Counted from the stretch's first letter, positions 27,614 through 35,997 are shown. The stretch is 42,735 nt of DNA from an uncultured Pelagibacteraceae bacterium (GCA_902543245.1 CACBXQ010000008.1:1-42735), one strand, 5' to 3'. Notes: generated from the letters alone by a model not told the origin. Program-made: numbers and translations.

Positions 27614-28297
27614 ATGTCAGCTCATGTTTTCATAGCTGAAGATGAAGCATCAATTGTTAGTTTGTTAAAGTACAATCTTCAAAAAGAAGGTTATAAAGTC
27701 AGTCATTCAGAAAATGGAGAAGATGCTCTTAAACAAATAAAATCAAAACAGCCAGATTTGATATTAATGGATTGGATGTTACCTGAATTATCTGGTGTTG
27801 AAATTTGTAAAAATTTAAAAAAAGATAATAAGTTTAATGACATTCCTATCATTATGTTAACTGCAAAAGGGGAGGAAGAAGACAAATTAAAAGCATTTGA
27901 TACAGGTGCAGATGATTATGTAACTAAACCTTTTAGTCAAAAAGAATTAAATGCTAGAATTAAATCTTTATTGAGAAGATCTAAGCCTCAATCATCATTA
28001 GACATTGTAGAGTTTACTGATTTAAAAATAGATCGGATTACAAAAAGAGTTTATAGAAAAGATAAGGAAATTACTTTAGGTCCAACTGAATTTAAACTAT
28101 TAGATTTTTTTATCAAAAATCCAAAAAGAGTTTATTCAAGAGAACAACTCCTAAACAATGTTTGGGGAGAAAATATATATGTTGAGTCTAGAACAGTAGA
28201 TGTACATATTAGAAGATTAAGACAAGCAATTAACATACAAAATACAAAACCTTTAATTAGAACAGTGAGATCAGCTGGTTATTCTTTAGAATCTTGA
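27614..28297 (+). CDS. phoB: Phosphate regulon response regulator PhoB
   Basis: OmpR-family activator of the phosphate regulon. It is 227 aa: receiver domain with acidic pocket (AEDE, 8-11), phosphoacceptor D53 (LMDWMLP) and K105 region (YVTKPFS), then a winged-helix DNA-binding domain (about 130-225; LGPTEFKLLDFF, SREQLLNNVWG, RTVDVHIRRLRQAI, RTVRSAGYSLE). It should bind the 7-4-7 repeats found before pstS, plcP and the lipid kinase. The last 19 bp overlap the end of the convergent phosphatase gene. Confidence 0.95.
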   Translation: MSAHVFIAEDEASIVSLLKYNLQKEGYKVSHSENGEDALKQIKSKQPDLILMDWMLPELSGVEICKNLKKDNKFNDIPIIMLTAKGEEEDKLKAFDTGADDYVTKPFSQKELNARIKSLLRRSKPQSSLDIVEFTDLKIDRITKRVYRKDKEITLGPTEFKLLDFFIKNPKRVYSREQLLNNVWGENIYVESRTVDVHIRRLRQAINIQNTKPLIRTVRSAGYSLES

Positions 28298-28803
28298 AGA
28301 TCTTTGGGTCTTAAAAATTCTTTTAATACTCCCTTTTTCTCAACCTCATTCCAGGATTTAATATCAAACTCAATTTTTGCAAATGCTGCTGTTGGGAATT
28401 TATAATTCATTAGTTTAAAATTATTCGTATTATGATTTTTTGTAAGATTTCGTACTAAATTTTTCACTGATGGTTCATGGTTTATAATCAAAATTGATTT
28501 ATATTCACTGGATATTTCTTTAATTTTTTTTGTAATTGCATTCTCATCAACTAAATATAAATCTTTTGAAAAATTAACTTTTTTTGGTTTATTAATTTTC
28601 TTGGACAAAATTTGAAAAGTTTTTTTTGTTCTTTTTGATGATGAAATTAATGCATAATCAAATTTAAATTTTTTTTTAACAAAAAATTCACAAATCATTT
28701 TTGCATTTTTCTTGCCTCTTTTACTAAGTGGTCTATCAAAATCATTAATACTTAAATTATCCCAACTAGATTTTGCATGTCTCATGACGTATAATTGATA
28801 CAT
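28279..28803 (-). CDS. SixA-like phosphohistidine phosphatase (histidine phosphatase superfamily)
   Basis: A 174-aa protein with the RHG signature at its N-terminus (LYVMRHAKSSWDN), a second catalytic His in IINHEPSV, and the short form of the branch 1 family typical of SixA. The ATG at 28803 (MYQLYVMRH) is chosen; the open frame continues to 28896 but that part would overlap ppk. It lies between phoB (19-bp tail-to-tail overlap) and ppk (13-bp head-to-head gap), so its promoter must sit inside the ppk coding region. The target is unknown; removal of phosphate from phosphohistidine proteins is the family role. Confidence 0.82.
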   Translation of the reverse strand: MYQLYVMRHAKSSWDNLSINDFDRPLSKRGKKNAKMICEFFVKKKFKFDYALISSSKRTKKTFQILSKKINKPKKVNFSKDLYLVDENAITKKIKEISSEYKSILIINHEPSVKNLVRNLTKNHNTNNFKLMNYKFPTAAFAKIEFDIKSWNEVEKKGVLKEFLRPKDLQDSKE

Positions 28804-28816
28804 AAAATCTAAATAT

Positions 28817-30973
28817 ATGACTGCTTTAAAAAAACAACATAAAGAAGAGCTGAAATCTAAATATATAAATAGAGAGCTTTCTTGGTTAAAATTCAATGAC
28901 AGAGTGCTTTTAGAGGCGCAAAATATCGAAAATCCTCTTTATGAAAGAGTAAAGTTTTTATCAATTGCTGGGTCAAATCTAGATGAATTTTTTATGGTCC
29001 GTGTTGCTGGGTTATATAGTCAAATAAAACAAGAAGTTGACTCATTAAGCTCTGATGGTTTGACACCTGAAGAGCAAATGGATGAAGTAGTGCTTGAAAC
29101 TAAGAATCTATTAAAAAAACAGAATAAAATTTTTATTCAACTGATCATGGAATTAAAAAAAAATAATATCAGTTTAGTTAAACCAGTTAATTTAAATACT
29201 AAGGATAAAATAAAACTTCTAGAAATATTTAAAGAAGAGATTTACCCTTTATTAACACCATCAGCAATTGATCCTGCACACCCATTTCCTTTTATAATCA
29301 ATCAAGGAAGAGCAATTGTAATGAAGTTAAGAAAAAAAAATAAAAAAAGGATTTTAAACTCAATAATTGTAATACCAAAAGCATTATCTAGATTTGTTGA
29401 AATAGAGTCTTCAAAAAATCATAAGAAGTTTGTTATTCTAGATGACGTAATAAGTTTTTTTGCTAATGAAATTTTTCCAGATCATGATTTAGAAAAGAAA
29501 ATGATTTTTAGAGTAATAAGAGACAGCGATGTAGAGATTCAAGAGGAAGCAGAAGATTTAGTTAGATCTTTTGAATTGGCTTTAAAAAGACGTAGAACGG
29601 GTGATATTGTTCGTTTTGAGGTTCTTGAAAATAGCGATAACGAATTGGTAAGATTTATAACTAATAAATTAGATATAAATCCTGAATATATTTATGATGT
29701 TGCTGGCCTTGTTGGGATTCAAGATATAGATCAAATATGCAAAGTAAAAAATCCAAAATTAAGATTTAAGCATTTTACACCTAGAGAAGTTGAAAGATTA
29801 AAAGAATATAATGATAATTTTTTTGAAACTATTAAAAAGAAAGATTTAGTTGTTCATCATCCTTTTGAAACATTTGATTCAGTAATTGAATTTTTAAACC
29901 AAGCAGCAAATGATAAAAAAGTTATAGCCATTAAACAAACTTTATATAGAACAACTCTAGACTCACCAATTGTTAAAGCTTTAATAACAGCTGCTGAAAA
30001 CGGAAAAACAGTTACCGCTTTAATTGAAATTAAAGCTAGATTTGATGAGGAAGCTAATATTCAACTATCAAGAAGTTTAGAAAAAGTAGGTGTTCAAATT
30101 GTTTATGGTTTTGCTAAATATAAAACTCATGCAAAATCATCATTAGTTTTAAGAAGAGAACAGGGTAAAATACAAACTTATTTTCATTTAGGAACTGGCA
30201 ATTATCATCCAGTAAATGCTAAAATTTATACTGATTTGTCTTTATTTAGTTGTGATAAGAAAATGGCATCAGATGTTGAAAAGTTTTTCAATTATGTAAC
30301 AGGATACGCAAAACCAAAAAATTTAAATAAAATTTCTATTTCGCCAGTAAATATGAGGCAAACCTTAAATGAAAATATTGATGCTGAAATTAAAAATTCT
30401 AATAATGGACAATTTGCAGCTATTTGGGCAAAAATGAACTCTTTAGTAGATCCAGAAATTATTGATAAATTTTATGAAGCTTCGAATGCTGGTGTAAAAA
30501 TTCATTTATTTGTAAGGGGTGTTTGTTGTTTAAGACCAGGTGTTAAAGATAAATCAGAAAACATAGTTGTAAAAAGTATCATAGGAAGATTTTTAGAGCA
30601 TTCTAGAATTTACTGCTTTAGTAATGGTACAAAAAAAATGCCTAATAGAAACGCAAAAGTATATATTTCTTCAGCCGATTTAATGCCGAGAAATTTAAAT
30701 AGAAGAGTAGAACTTCTAGTGCCAATTGAAAATGAAACTGTTCATGAGCAAATTTTAGATCAAATAATGTTAGCAAATTATCTTGATACTAGTCAGAGCT
30801 GGGCGCTCAATGCTGATGGTAATTATAAAAAAATTAAATATAGTAAAAACGATTCCTTTTCAGCTCATGAATATTTTATGAATAATCCGAGCTTATCTGG
30901 AAGAGGTAAAGCTAAACTAAAAATGCAGCCAAAACAACTGCACTTAAGATTGATTAAAAGTGGAAGTAATTAA
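28817..30973 (+). CDS. ppk1: Polyphosphate kinase 1
   Basis: Reversibly makes polyphosphate from ATP. It is 718 aa with all four family regions: N-terminal (YINRELSWLKFNDRVL, SNLDEFFMVRVAG), head domain, and the two phospholipase-D-like catalytic domains. The autophosphorylated His is in the KTHAKSSLVLRRE block (with YFHLGTGNYHPVNA following), and the second conserved His is in RFLEHSRIYCF. It starts 13 bp from the divergent sixA-like gene, so its promoter must lie within that gene. It overlaps ppx by 14 bp. Confidence 0.96.
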   Translation: MTALKKQHKEELKSKYINRELSWLKFNDRVLLEAQNIENPLYERVKFLSIAGSNLDEFFMVRVAGLYSQIKQEVDSLSSDGLTPEEQMDEVVLETKNLLKKQNKIFIQLIMELKKNNISLVKPVNLNTKDKIKLLEIFKEEIYPLLTPSAIDPAHPFPFIINQGRAIVMKLRKKNKKRILNSIIVIPKALSRFVEIESSKNHKKFVILDDVISFFANEIFPDHDLEKKMIFRVIRDSDVEIQEEAEDLVRSFELALKRRRTGDIVRFEVLENSDNELVRFITNKLDINPEYIYDVAGLVGIQDIDQICKVKNPKLRFKHFTPREVERLKEYNDNFFETIKKKDLVVHHPFETFDSVIEFLNQAANDKKVIAIKQTLYRTTLDSPIVKALITAAENGKTVTALIEIKARFDEEANIQLSRSLEKVGVQIVYGFAKYKTHAKSSLVLRREQGKIQTYFHLGTGNYHPVNAKIYTDLSLFSCDKKMASDVEKFFNYVTGYAKPKNLNKISISPVNMRQTLNENIDAEIKNSNNGQFAAIWAKMNSLVDPEIIDKFYEASNAGVKIHLFVRGVCCLRPGVKDKSENIVVKSIIGRFLEHSRIYCFSNGTKKMPNRNAKVYISSADLMPRNLNRRVELLVPIENETVHEQILDQIMLANYLDTSQSWALNADGNYKKIKYSKNDSFSAHEYFMNNPSLSGRGKAKLKMQPKQLHLRLIKSGSN

Positions 30974-32471
30974 AAGTAAAAATAGTTTAAAATTTAAACA
31001 AGCAAAATTAGCTATAATAGACATTGGATCAAATTCTATAAGAATGCTAATTTATGAAGATTTCAGCTCTTCTCGTGTGCCTTTTTTTAATGAAAAAGCG
31101 GTATGTGAACTTGGAAAAAATTTAGATAAATCGAAAAAACTTAACAGATCTGGTACCGAATATGCTTTAAAAGTTTTAAAAAGATTCTCTGAAATTTTAA
31201 ATGTTTCAAAAATCACAAATCTTAAAATCATTGCAACAGCAGTTTTAAGAGAAGCTACGGATACAAAACCATTTATTGATGAAGTTGAAAAACTTTTTAA
31301 AACTAAGATTAATATATTGTCTGGTGAAGAAGAAGCTGAATGCTCAGCTGAAGGAGTAAAAATAGGCTTTGAAAATGTTGATGGATTAGTTGCTGATCTT
31401 GGAGGTGGTAGTTTAGAATTAGCTCGAGTTGAAAACAATATAGTAACTAATAAAACCTCATTACCTTTTGGTGTTTTGAGATTATTAAATAATCCTATAG
31501 TTAAAAAAAGAAATTTATCAAAATATATTAAAAATTTATTGAGAGATGAAAAATGGCTTTCAAAAAAGAAGTTTAATAATTTATATTTAGTTGGAGGTAC
31601 TTGGCGATCATTATTTAAGTTACATCTTTTCCAAAACAATCATCCGGTGCATATAATTCATCAATATAGCATTGATAATGACATTTTATCTAAGTTTGTT
31701 GAAAAAATTTCATCATTTAATAAATCTAAACTAAAAACAGTTGAATATATTTCAAAATCTAGAACACCATATTTACCTTATAGTTGCATTATACTTGATG
31801 AAATTATGAAAGTTACAAATCCAAAAAATGTAATTTGTTCTATAAGTGGTTTGCGTGAAGGTTCATTATCAATTGACTATTTTAAAGATGTAAAAGACTC
31901 TGAAATTTTTTACAAAGCACTCGAGAATGTTGCACAAAAAAGAGGTGATCTAGGATCTAATTATAAAAAATATTATGATTTTATTCAGCCAGTTTTTGAG
32001 GGCAATGAGCATTTTAATAAGAAATTATTATATTTGGCATGTGTATTAAGTCATATGGATTGGGGATTAGGAGCATTTCAAAAAGCTGAATTGGTATTTC
32101 AAGAAACGATAAACACTCCTTTACTTAGACTGACTCACAAAGAAAGAATACAATTAGCTTTGTCATGCTATTGGCGCTACTGCAGTATCAAATACAATCC
32201 AAAAATTAAGTATCTAACTTTTTTGAATAATAATGAAATTTTTTCAAGTAAACAAGTGGGAGCAGCATTGAGATTTTCTCAATCATTGACCTCAATATCT
32301 ACAATATTCCTTGAAGAATTTAAATTATATAAAAGAGGTAATGCTTTATTTTTAAAAATTCCATCACAACATCAAGAAATAATTTCTAAACAAGTTACTA
32401 AAAGATTTAAAGCTCTTTCTAGAGAATTATTTTTAGAGCCAAGGATAATTTATTCAAATAATTCAAAATAA
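30960..32471 (+). CDS. ppx: Exopolyphosphatase / pppGpp phosphohydrolase (Ppx/GppA)
   Basis: Degrades polyphosphate from its ends, or pppGpp. It is 503 aa. The ASKHA ATPase fold shows IDIGSNSIRMLIYE (phosphate-1 loop, about 20-33), TAVLREA, SGEEEAECSAEG and LGGGSLEL (phosphate-2). The C-terminal half is the HD-like helical domain of long Ppx proteins. The start is GTG, chosen because no ATG precedes the first conserved motif; it lies inside the 3' end of ppk, giving translational coupling of polyphosphate synthesis and breakdown. Confidence 0.92.
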   Translation: MEVIKSKNSLKFKQAKLAIIDIGSNSIRMLIYEDFSSSRVPFFNEKAVCELGKNLDKSKKLNRSGTEYALKVLKRFSEILNVSKITNLKIIATAVLREATDTKPFIDEVEKLFKTKINILSGEEEAECSAEGVKIGFENVDGLVADLGGGSLELARVENNIVTNKTSLPFGVLRLLNNPIVKKRNLSKYIKNLLRDEKWLSKKKFNNLYLVGGTWRSLFKLHLFQNNHPVHIIHQYSIDNDILSKFVEKISSFNKSKLKTVEYISKSRTPYLPYSCIILDEIMKVTNPKNVICSISGLREGSLSIDYFKDVKDSEIFYKALENVAQKRGDLGSNYKKYYDFIQPVFEGNEHFNKKLLYLACVLSHMDWGLGAFQKAELVFQETINTPLLRLTHKERIQLALSCYWRYCSIKYNPKIKYLTFLNNNEIFSSKQVGAALRFSQSLTSISTIFLEEFKLYKRGNALFLKIPSQHQEIISKQVTKRFKALSRELFLEPRIIYSNNSK

Positions 32472-32589
32472 ACTGAAGTTAATTAAACTTTAACAATAAG
32501 TAAATATTTTTGTAACATATTTTTTGTAAAAAATTATATAATTTAATTTTTATTATTTCATCCCCTGATTAAATTTTGTTAATTAACTA

Positions 32590-32623
32590 CTTTCTCCCTT
32601 CTCTTAAATAAGAAGGGAGAAAG
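32590..32623. terminator. Perfect inverted repeat between convergent genes, possible bidirectional terminator
   Basis: A 13-bp perfect stem CTTTCTCCCTTCT (32590-32602) / AGAAGGGAGAAAG (32611-32623) with an 8-base loop. It separates ppx (+) from the small Lys-rich gene (-). No T-run follows on either strand, so termination is inferred from position and stability. The rest of the 167-bp spacer is AT-rich with nothing else recognised. Confidence 0.5.
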
Positions 32624-32638
32624 ACGATTTACTTTATA

Positions 32639-32848
32639 TTAATTATTTATAGATGCAGGAGACTTCTCTACATTTTTCTTAGCAAGCTTTTTTGCTTTTT
32701 TTTCTGCAACCTTTTTTTCTAAACCAGCAATTTTAATATTAACTTTTGACAATTTTTTTTCTTTAGCCGTAATTTTATTTTTCAATTTATCAATTGTTTT
32801 TAAAATTTTTGATTTTTTCTTTTCGTTTCTTTTTAATTTTTTTCCCAT
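32639..32848 (-). CDS. Small lysine-rich coiled-coil protein
   Basis: A 69-aa protein with 25 Lys residues and one continuous helix of charged heptads (TIDKLKNKITAKEKKLSKV, then LEKKVAEKKAKKLAKK). The start is ATG 32848 because a full GGAGG ribosome binding site lies 7 bases upstream; a TTG four codons earlier overlaps that site. The strong site in a genome with few of them suggests high expression. No family is recognised. Extreme basicity would allow binding to DNA, RNA or polyphosphate (ppk and ppx are adjacent); these are guesses. It could also be a low-complexity protein of structural use. Confidence 0.75.
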   Translation of the reverse strand: MGKKLKRNEKKKSKILKTIDKLKNKITAKEKKLSKVNIKIAGLEKKVAEKKAKKLAKKNVEKSPASINN

Positions 32849-32927
32849 ATTTGCCTCCAAATTATTTAATGAATAATTAAATCATATAATTCATAAATCT
32901 AAAAGTTAATTTGATACAACCTGTAGT

Positions 32928-33419
32928 TTATAAATTTTTAATATTTTTTATTAAATATAAAAACATTGCTATATGAGAACTATTATTAAATTTTTGTTTT
33001 AATATTAATTTAAATATATCACTTTTACTAAACAGATGAATTCTTATACCTTTTTCTGGTTTTGAAATTTTAATCAAGTCTTTTGTATAATAACCAGTAA
33101 TTTTAGTAGTTAATCGGCCAGGCTCGCTATAAAAAGTTATAATTTTAATCAATTTTGATCTTGATTTATATCCAGTTTCTTCAGTTAACTCTTTATGAGC
33201 TGATTGCAAAGTTGTTTCTTTTTTTTCTACTATGCCAGAAGGGAATTCATAATTAATTTTATTGATCGGAACTCTTTTTTGAGAAACAACTACATATTTA
33301 TTTTTAAGTTTGGGTATAATTACAGAAAGATTTGATGTTTTTAAATAATGATAAAATTGATTCTTTTTGAAACTTTTATTAATTAGGTCAATATTATTTG
33401 TAAGTTTTATATTTTTCAA
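32928..33419 (-). CDS. Nudix hydrolase
   Basis: A 163-aa Nudix-fold protein. The Nudix box is GIVEKKETTLQSAHKELTEE followed by TGY (about residues 60-82): G-x5-E-x7-K-E-L-x-E-E-x-G-Y, with Lys where Arg is the rule. The three metal-binding Glu are kept. The following EPGRLTTKITGYYTKDL resembles ADP-ribose pyrophosphatase-type enzymes, so a nucleoside-diphosphate sugar is a plausible substrate. The start is TTG, overlapping the TGA of the aquaporin gene (TTGA); there is no earlier ATG in frame after that stop. Last gene of the minus-strand operon. Confidence 0.8.
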   Translation of the reverse strand: MKNIKLTNNIDLINKSFKKNQFYHYLKTSNLSVIIPKLKNKYVVVSQKRVPINKINYEFPSGIVEKKETTLQSAHKELTEETGYKSRSKLIKIITFYSEPGRLTTKITGYYTKDLIKISKPEKGIRIHLFSKSDIFKLILKQKFNNSSHIAMFLYLIKNIKNL

Positions 33420-34075
33420 TTTTTATCTAAAAATAACTTTTTTACTATAAATATAGCGATTAACATTCCTATAAGTTCGGCTAAAATATAATAAGGAGTA
33501 TTTAAATAGCTAATACCAGTAAATGACTCTGTAAATGTTCTAGCAATTGCAACAGCTGGATTTGCAAAAGAAGTTGAAGAAGTAAACCAATAACCTGCAG
33601 TAATATAAAGCCCAACACTAGCTGCAACAGCAATTTTACCTGACTTCATTGAACCAAAAATTATTATTATAAGCCCTAATGTTGCTATTACCTCAGATGT
33701 GAATATGTAAATCCCATCTCTTGACTTAGAAGATAATTCATAAATTTCATGTTCAAAAAAGAAATTAGCTAAACCAACACCAATCAAGCAACCAACCAAT
33801 TGAGCAATGATATAGCAGGCTAATAGTTTCCTTTTTAATTTGCCTGTTATTACCATTGCGATACTTACAAATGGATTAAAGTGAGCTCCTGATACATCAG
33901 CAAAAACAGTAATAAGTACAAATAAACCTGCACCTGTTGCTATTGTGTTTGCAATTAACATCACCGCAACGTCATTGGTTAAGTTTTCAGCCATTAAGCC
34001 TGAACCAACAATAATCATTACCAAAAAACAACTGCCTAATAGTTCAGCAAGAAAATAACGACTTTTATTTTTCAT
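33416..34075 (-). CDS. aqpS: Aquaporin-family channel, probably arsenite exit (AqpS-like)
   Basis: A 219-aa MIP-family membrane channel with six membrane helices and the two half-helix motifs: HFNPFV (N67-P-F, unusual; NPA is standard) and FANPAVAIAR (N172-P-A, with R179 as the likely selectivity-filter Arg). It overlaps the 3' end of arsC by 11 bp. In Sinorhizobium an AqpS next to ArsC lets arsenite leave the cell down its gradient, and the same pairing here supports that role. A general water/glycerol or other solute channel is possible. Confidence 0.85.
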   Translation of the reverse strand: MKNKSRYFLAELLGSCFLVMIIVGSGLMAENLTNDVAVMLIANTIATGAGLFVLITVFADVSGAHFNPFVSIAMVITGKLKRKLLACYIIAQLVGCLIGVGLANFFFEHEIYELSSKSRDGIYIFTSEVIATLGLIIIIFGSMKSGKIAVAASVGLYITAGYWFTSSTSFANPAVAIARTFTESFTGISYLNTPYYILAELIGMLIAIFIVKKLFLDKN

Positions 34076-34496
34076 TAAGTAGTTCCTTTATATTCTTATT
34101 AATATGGTTAAAAACTTTTTCAATTATTTCATCTTTTTTATTTAAGTCATTTGTTTCATTAAGTGATTTAACAGGATCCTCTATATCCCAATGAATTATC
34201 TGATCTTTATTTGGCCAAATAGGGCAGACTTCATTATTGGCATTATTACAAACTGTAATAACATAATCCATTTTAATTTGACCATTAATAAACTCATTAA
34301 AATTTTTAGATCTATAATTTGAAAGATCATAATGTTTTGATAATAAATAATTCTTCACATTTTCGTTAATTTTTCCTGTTGGATTACTCCCAGCACTAAA
34401 ACCTTTATACAAATCGTCATACTCATTATTTATTATACTTTCAGCAATAATACTTCTTGCTGAATTACCTGTGCATACAAACAATATATTCTTCAT
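34065..34496 (-). CDS. arsC: Arsenate reductase, LMW-phosphatase (thioredoxin-coupled) type
   Basis: Reduces arsenate to arsenite. It is 143 aa with the low-molecular-weight tyrosine phosphatase loop CTGNSARS (C8 to R14, C-x5-R). The additional redox cysteines C83 and C91 (VCNNANNEVCP) match the three-Cys relay of the Staphylococcus-type enzyme. HWDIEDP matches the family's general-acid Asp loop. The three cysteines make arsenate reduction more likely than protein phosphatase activity. The ATG follows the upstream small gene with no gap, and the 3' end overlaps the aquaporin gene. No arsR is visible. Confidence 0.9.
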   Translation of the reverse strand: MKNILFVCTGNSARSIIAESIINNEYDDLYKGFSAGSNPTGKINENVKNYLLSKHYDLSNYRSKNFNEFINGQIKMDYVITVCNNANNEVCPIWPNKDQIIHWDIEDPVKSLNETNDLNKKDEIIEKVFNHINKNIKELLNEK

Positions 34497-34718
34497 TTAA
34501 AAAATAACTTTATAAATACCAATTACAAACAATGGAATTTGTAATCCAAAGTTTGTTAAGATTGCTTTATCTTTGCTAATAAATCCTGCAATAGTCCATC
34601 CAATAACTCCTAATCCATGAAAATATATATTTAATGGATATATATTTAAATTTGTAAGAAGTATTCCTACTAAAACTAAAAATGTACTGATCCACTTTAG
34701 ATATTTTTTTATAAACAT
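34497..34718 (-). CDS. Small two-to-three-helix membrane protein
   Basis: A 73-aa hydrophobic protein with helices at about 8-27, 33-46 and 57-73 (TFLVLVGILLTNL; GLGVIGWTIAGFI; FGLQIPLFVIGIY). It resembles short uncharacterised membrane proteins seen in marine alphaproteobacteria (a DUF6552-like pattern, from memory). A clear GAAAGGAA ribosome binding site precedes the ATG. It sits 58 bp after zur and directly before arsC, so it may belong to the arsenic genes, the zinc genes, or both. Function unknown. Confidence 0.7.
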   Translation of the reverse strand: MFIKKYLKWISTFLVLVGILLTNLNIYPLNIYFHGLGVIGWTIAGFISKDKAILTNFGLQIPLFVIGIYKVIF

Positions 34719-34776
34719 AAAATTTCCTTTCGTTATTATTATTTCAGTTATGTTAAGAATTTATTAAAATAAAGGA

Positions 34777-35187
34777 TTATCTACACTTTTTACATAATCC
34801 AAAAAACTCAAGATTGTATTTACTATATTTCATGCCATCTTTGTCTTTGAAACTAGCCAAGTATTTAGAAAGACCTGAGCTACTAATCTCTGTTACTTTT
34901 TCACACATTTCACAAATTGAAAAAGCAGTTGCTTTTGCAACCTGACAGCTAGAATTTTGACATGCTATGAAGGCATTTCTACTCTCAATTTTATGAATTT
35001 TTCCCATCTCAACTAATTTATCTAACGCTCTATAAACTTGAAGTGGAGCTTTAATTCCTTTTTTTTGAACATTAAACAATATTGAATACGCTTTCATTGG
35101 TTGATTTGATTTTTCAATCATATCTAAAACAATTTTTTGGTTTTTTGATAAATGTTCTTGTTTCTGAGACATATTACTTTTTACCAT
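34777..35187 (-). CDS. zur: Zinc-responsive Fur-family repressor Zur
   Basis: A 136-aa Fur-family regulator: N-terminal winged helix (about 15-70; QVYRALDKLVEMGKIHKIES) and a metal-binding C-terminal half. The Cys pattern CQNSSC, CEMC and the terminal GLCKKC fits the structural zinc site of Zur. It follows znuB by 3 bp, and a Zur-type palindrome lies upstream of znuC, so the operon is probably autoregulated. Fur or Mur are less likely given the znu neighbours. Confidence 0.9.
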   Translation of the reverse strand: MVKSNMSQKQEHLSKNQKIVLDMIEKSNQPMKAYSILFNVQKKGIKAPLQVYRALDKLVEMGKIHKIESRNAFIACQNSSCQVAKATAFSICEMCEKVTEISSSGLSKYLASFKDKDGMKYSKYNLEFFGLCKKCR

Positions 35188-35190
35188 TTG

Positions 35191-35997
35191 CTATTTTTTA
35201 TTCAATTGAGTTCTTTTATTTAATTTAAATAATGAAAAAATAAACAATATTAATGCTGTAGTTATAATAGATGGACCGGAAGACGTATTTATTTCTAAAG
35301 ATGTAAATAGTCCTATTAAAACAGATAAAAGACCCCCTATAATTGAAAATATAACCATTTGCTTTGGATTGTTTGATAAGTTTCTTGCCATAGCAGCAGG
35401 AATTATAAGCATTCCAGTAATAAGTAATAAACCTACCATCTTTATAGAAATAGCAATAATGGCTGCCATTAATATAGTAAATATGGCATTTACTCTATCT
35501 GGGTTCATTCCTTCGGCTTCAGCTAATTCATAGTTAACAGTAGATGCAAAAAGTGGTTTCCAAATTAATTTTAAAACTAATAAAATTAATGCTCCACCTA
35601 TCCATATAACAGCTATATCTTTTTTTGTTACGGCCAATATATCACCAAACAATAATCCCATTATGTCAAATCTTATAAATGTAAGAAATCCTATTACTAC
35701 TAATCCAACAGCCAATGAAGAATGAGCTAATAATCCAAGCAAAGCATCACCTGGTAAGTTTGTTTTTTTCTGAAGCTTAATTAAAATTAAAGCTACAGCA
35801 GATGAAGTAACAAAAACAGAAAATGCAATATTAATATCTATAGTTACAGCTAATGTAACGCCCAGAAGAGCAGAATGAGCCAAAGTATCACCAAAAAAAG
35901 ATAATCTTCTCCATACAATAAAGCAACCTAATGAACCAGTAACTATTGCTATACCAATTCCTGCAATTATTGCTCTTATAAAAAAATCATCTAACAT
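35191..35997 (-). CDS. znuB: Zinc ABC transporter permease ZnuB
   Basis: A 268-aa ABC-3 family permease, hydrophobic throughout with about 8 membrane helices. The family blocks GCFIVWRRLSFFGDTLAHSA near the N-terminus and GLLLITGMLIIPAAMAR are clear. Its ATG shares a base with the znuC stop, and zur follows 3 bp later. It takes zinc from ZnuA and is energised by ZnuC. Confidence 0.94.
   Translation of the reverse strand: MLDDFFIRAIIAGIGIAIVTGSLGCFIVWRRLSFFGDTLAHSALLGVTLAVTIDINIAFSVFVTSSAVALILIKLQKKTNLPGDALLGLLAHSSLAVGLVVIGFLTFIRFDIMGLLFGDILAVTKKDIAVIWIGGALILLVLKLIWKPLFASTVNYELAEAEGMNPDRVNAIFTILMAAIIAISIKMVGLLLITGMLIIPAAMARNLSNNPKQMVIFSIIGGLLSVLIGLFTSLEINTSSGPSIITTALILFIFSLFKLNKRTQLNKK

Noticed and set aside
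28804..28896. Longer start for the SixA-like protein
   Set aside because: The added residues overlap the conserved start of ppk and are not family-like; the RHG motif normally lies within the first ten residues.
32500..32550. Pho box between ppx and the Lys-rich gene (two TGTAA motifs)
   Set aside because: The motifs are 15 bp apart, not 11, and lie downstream of ppx facing no gene.
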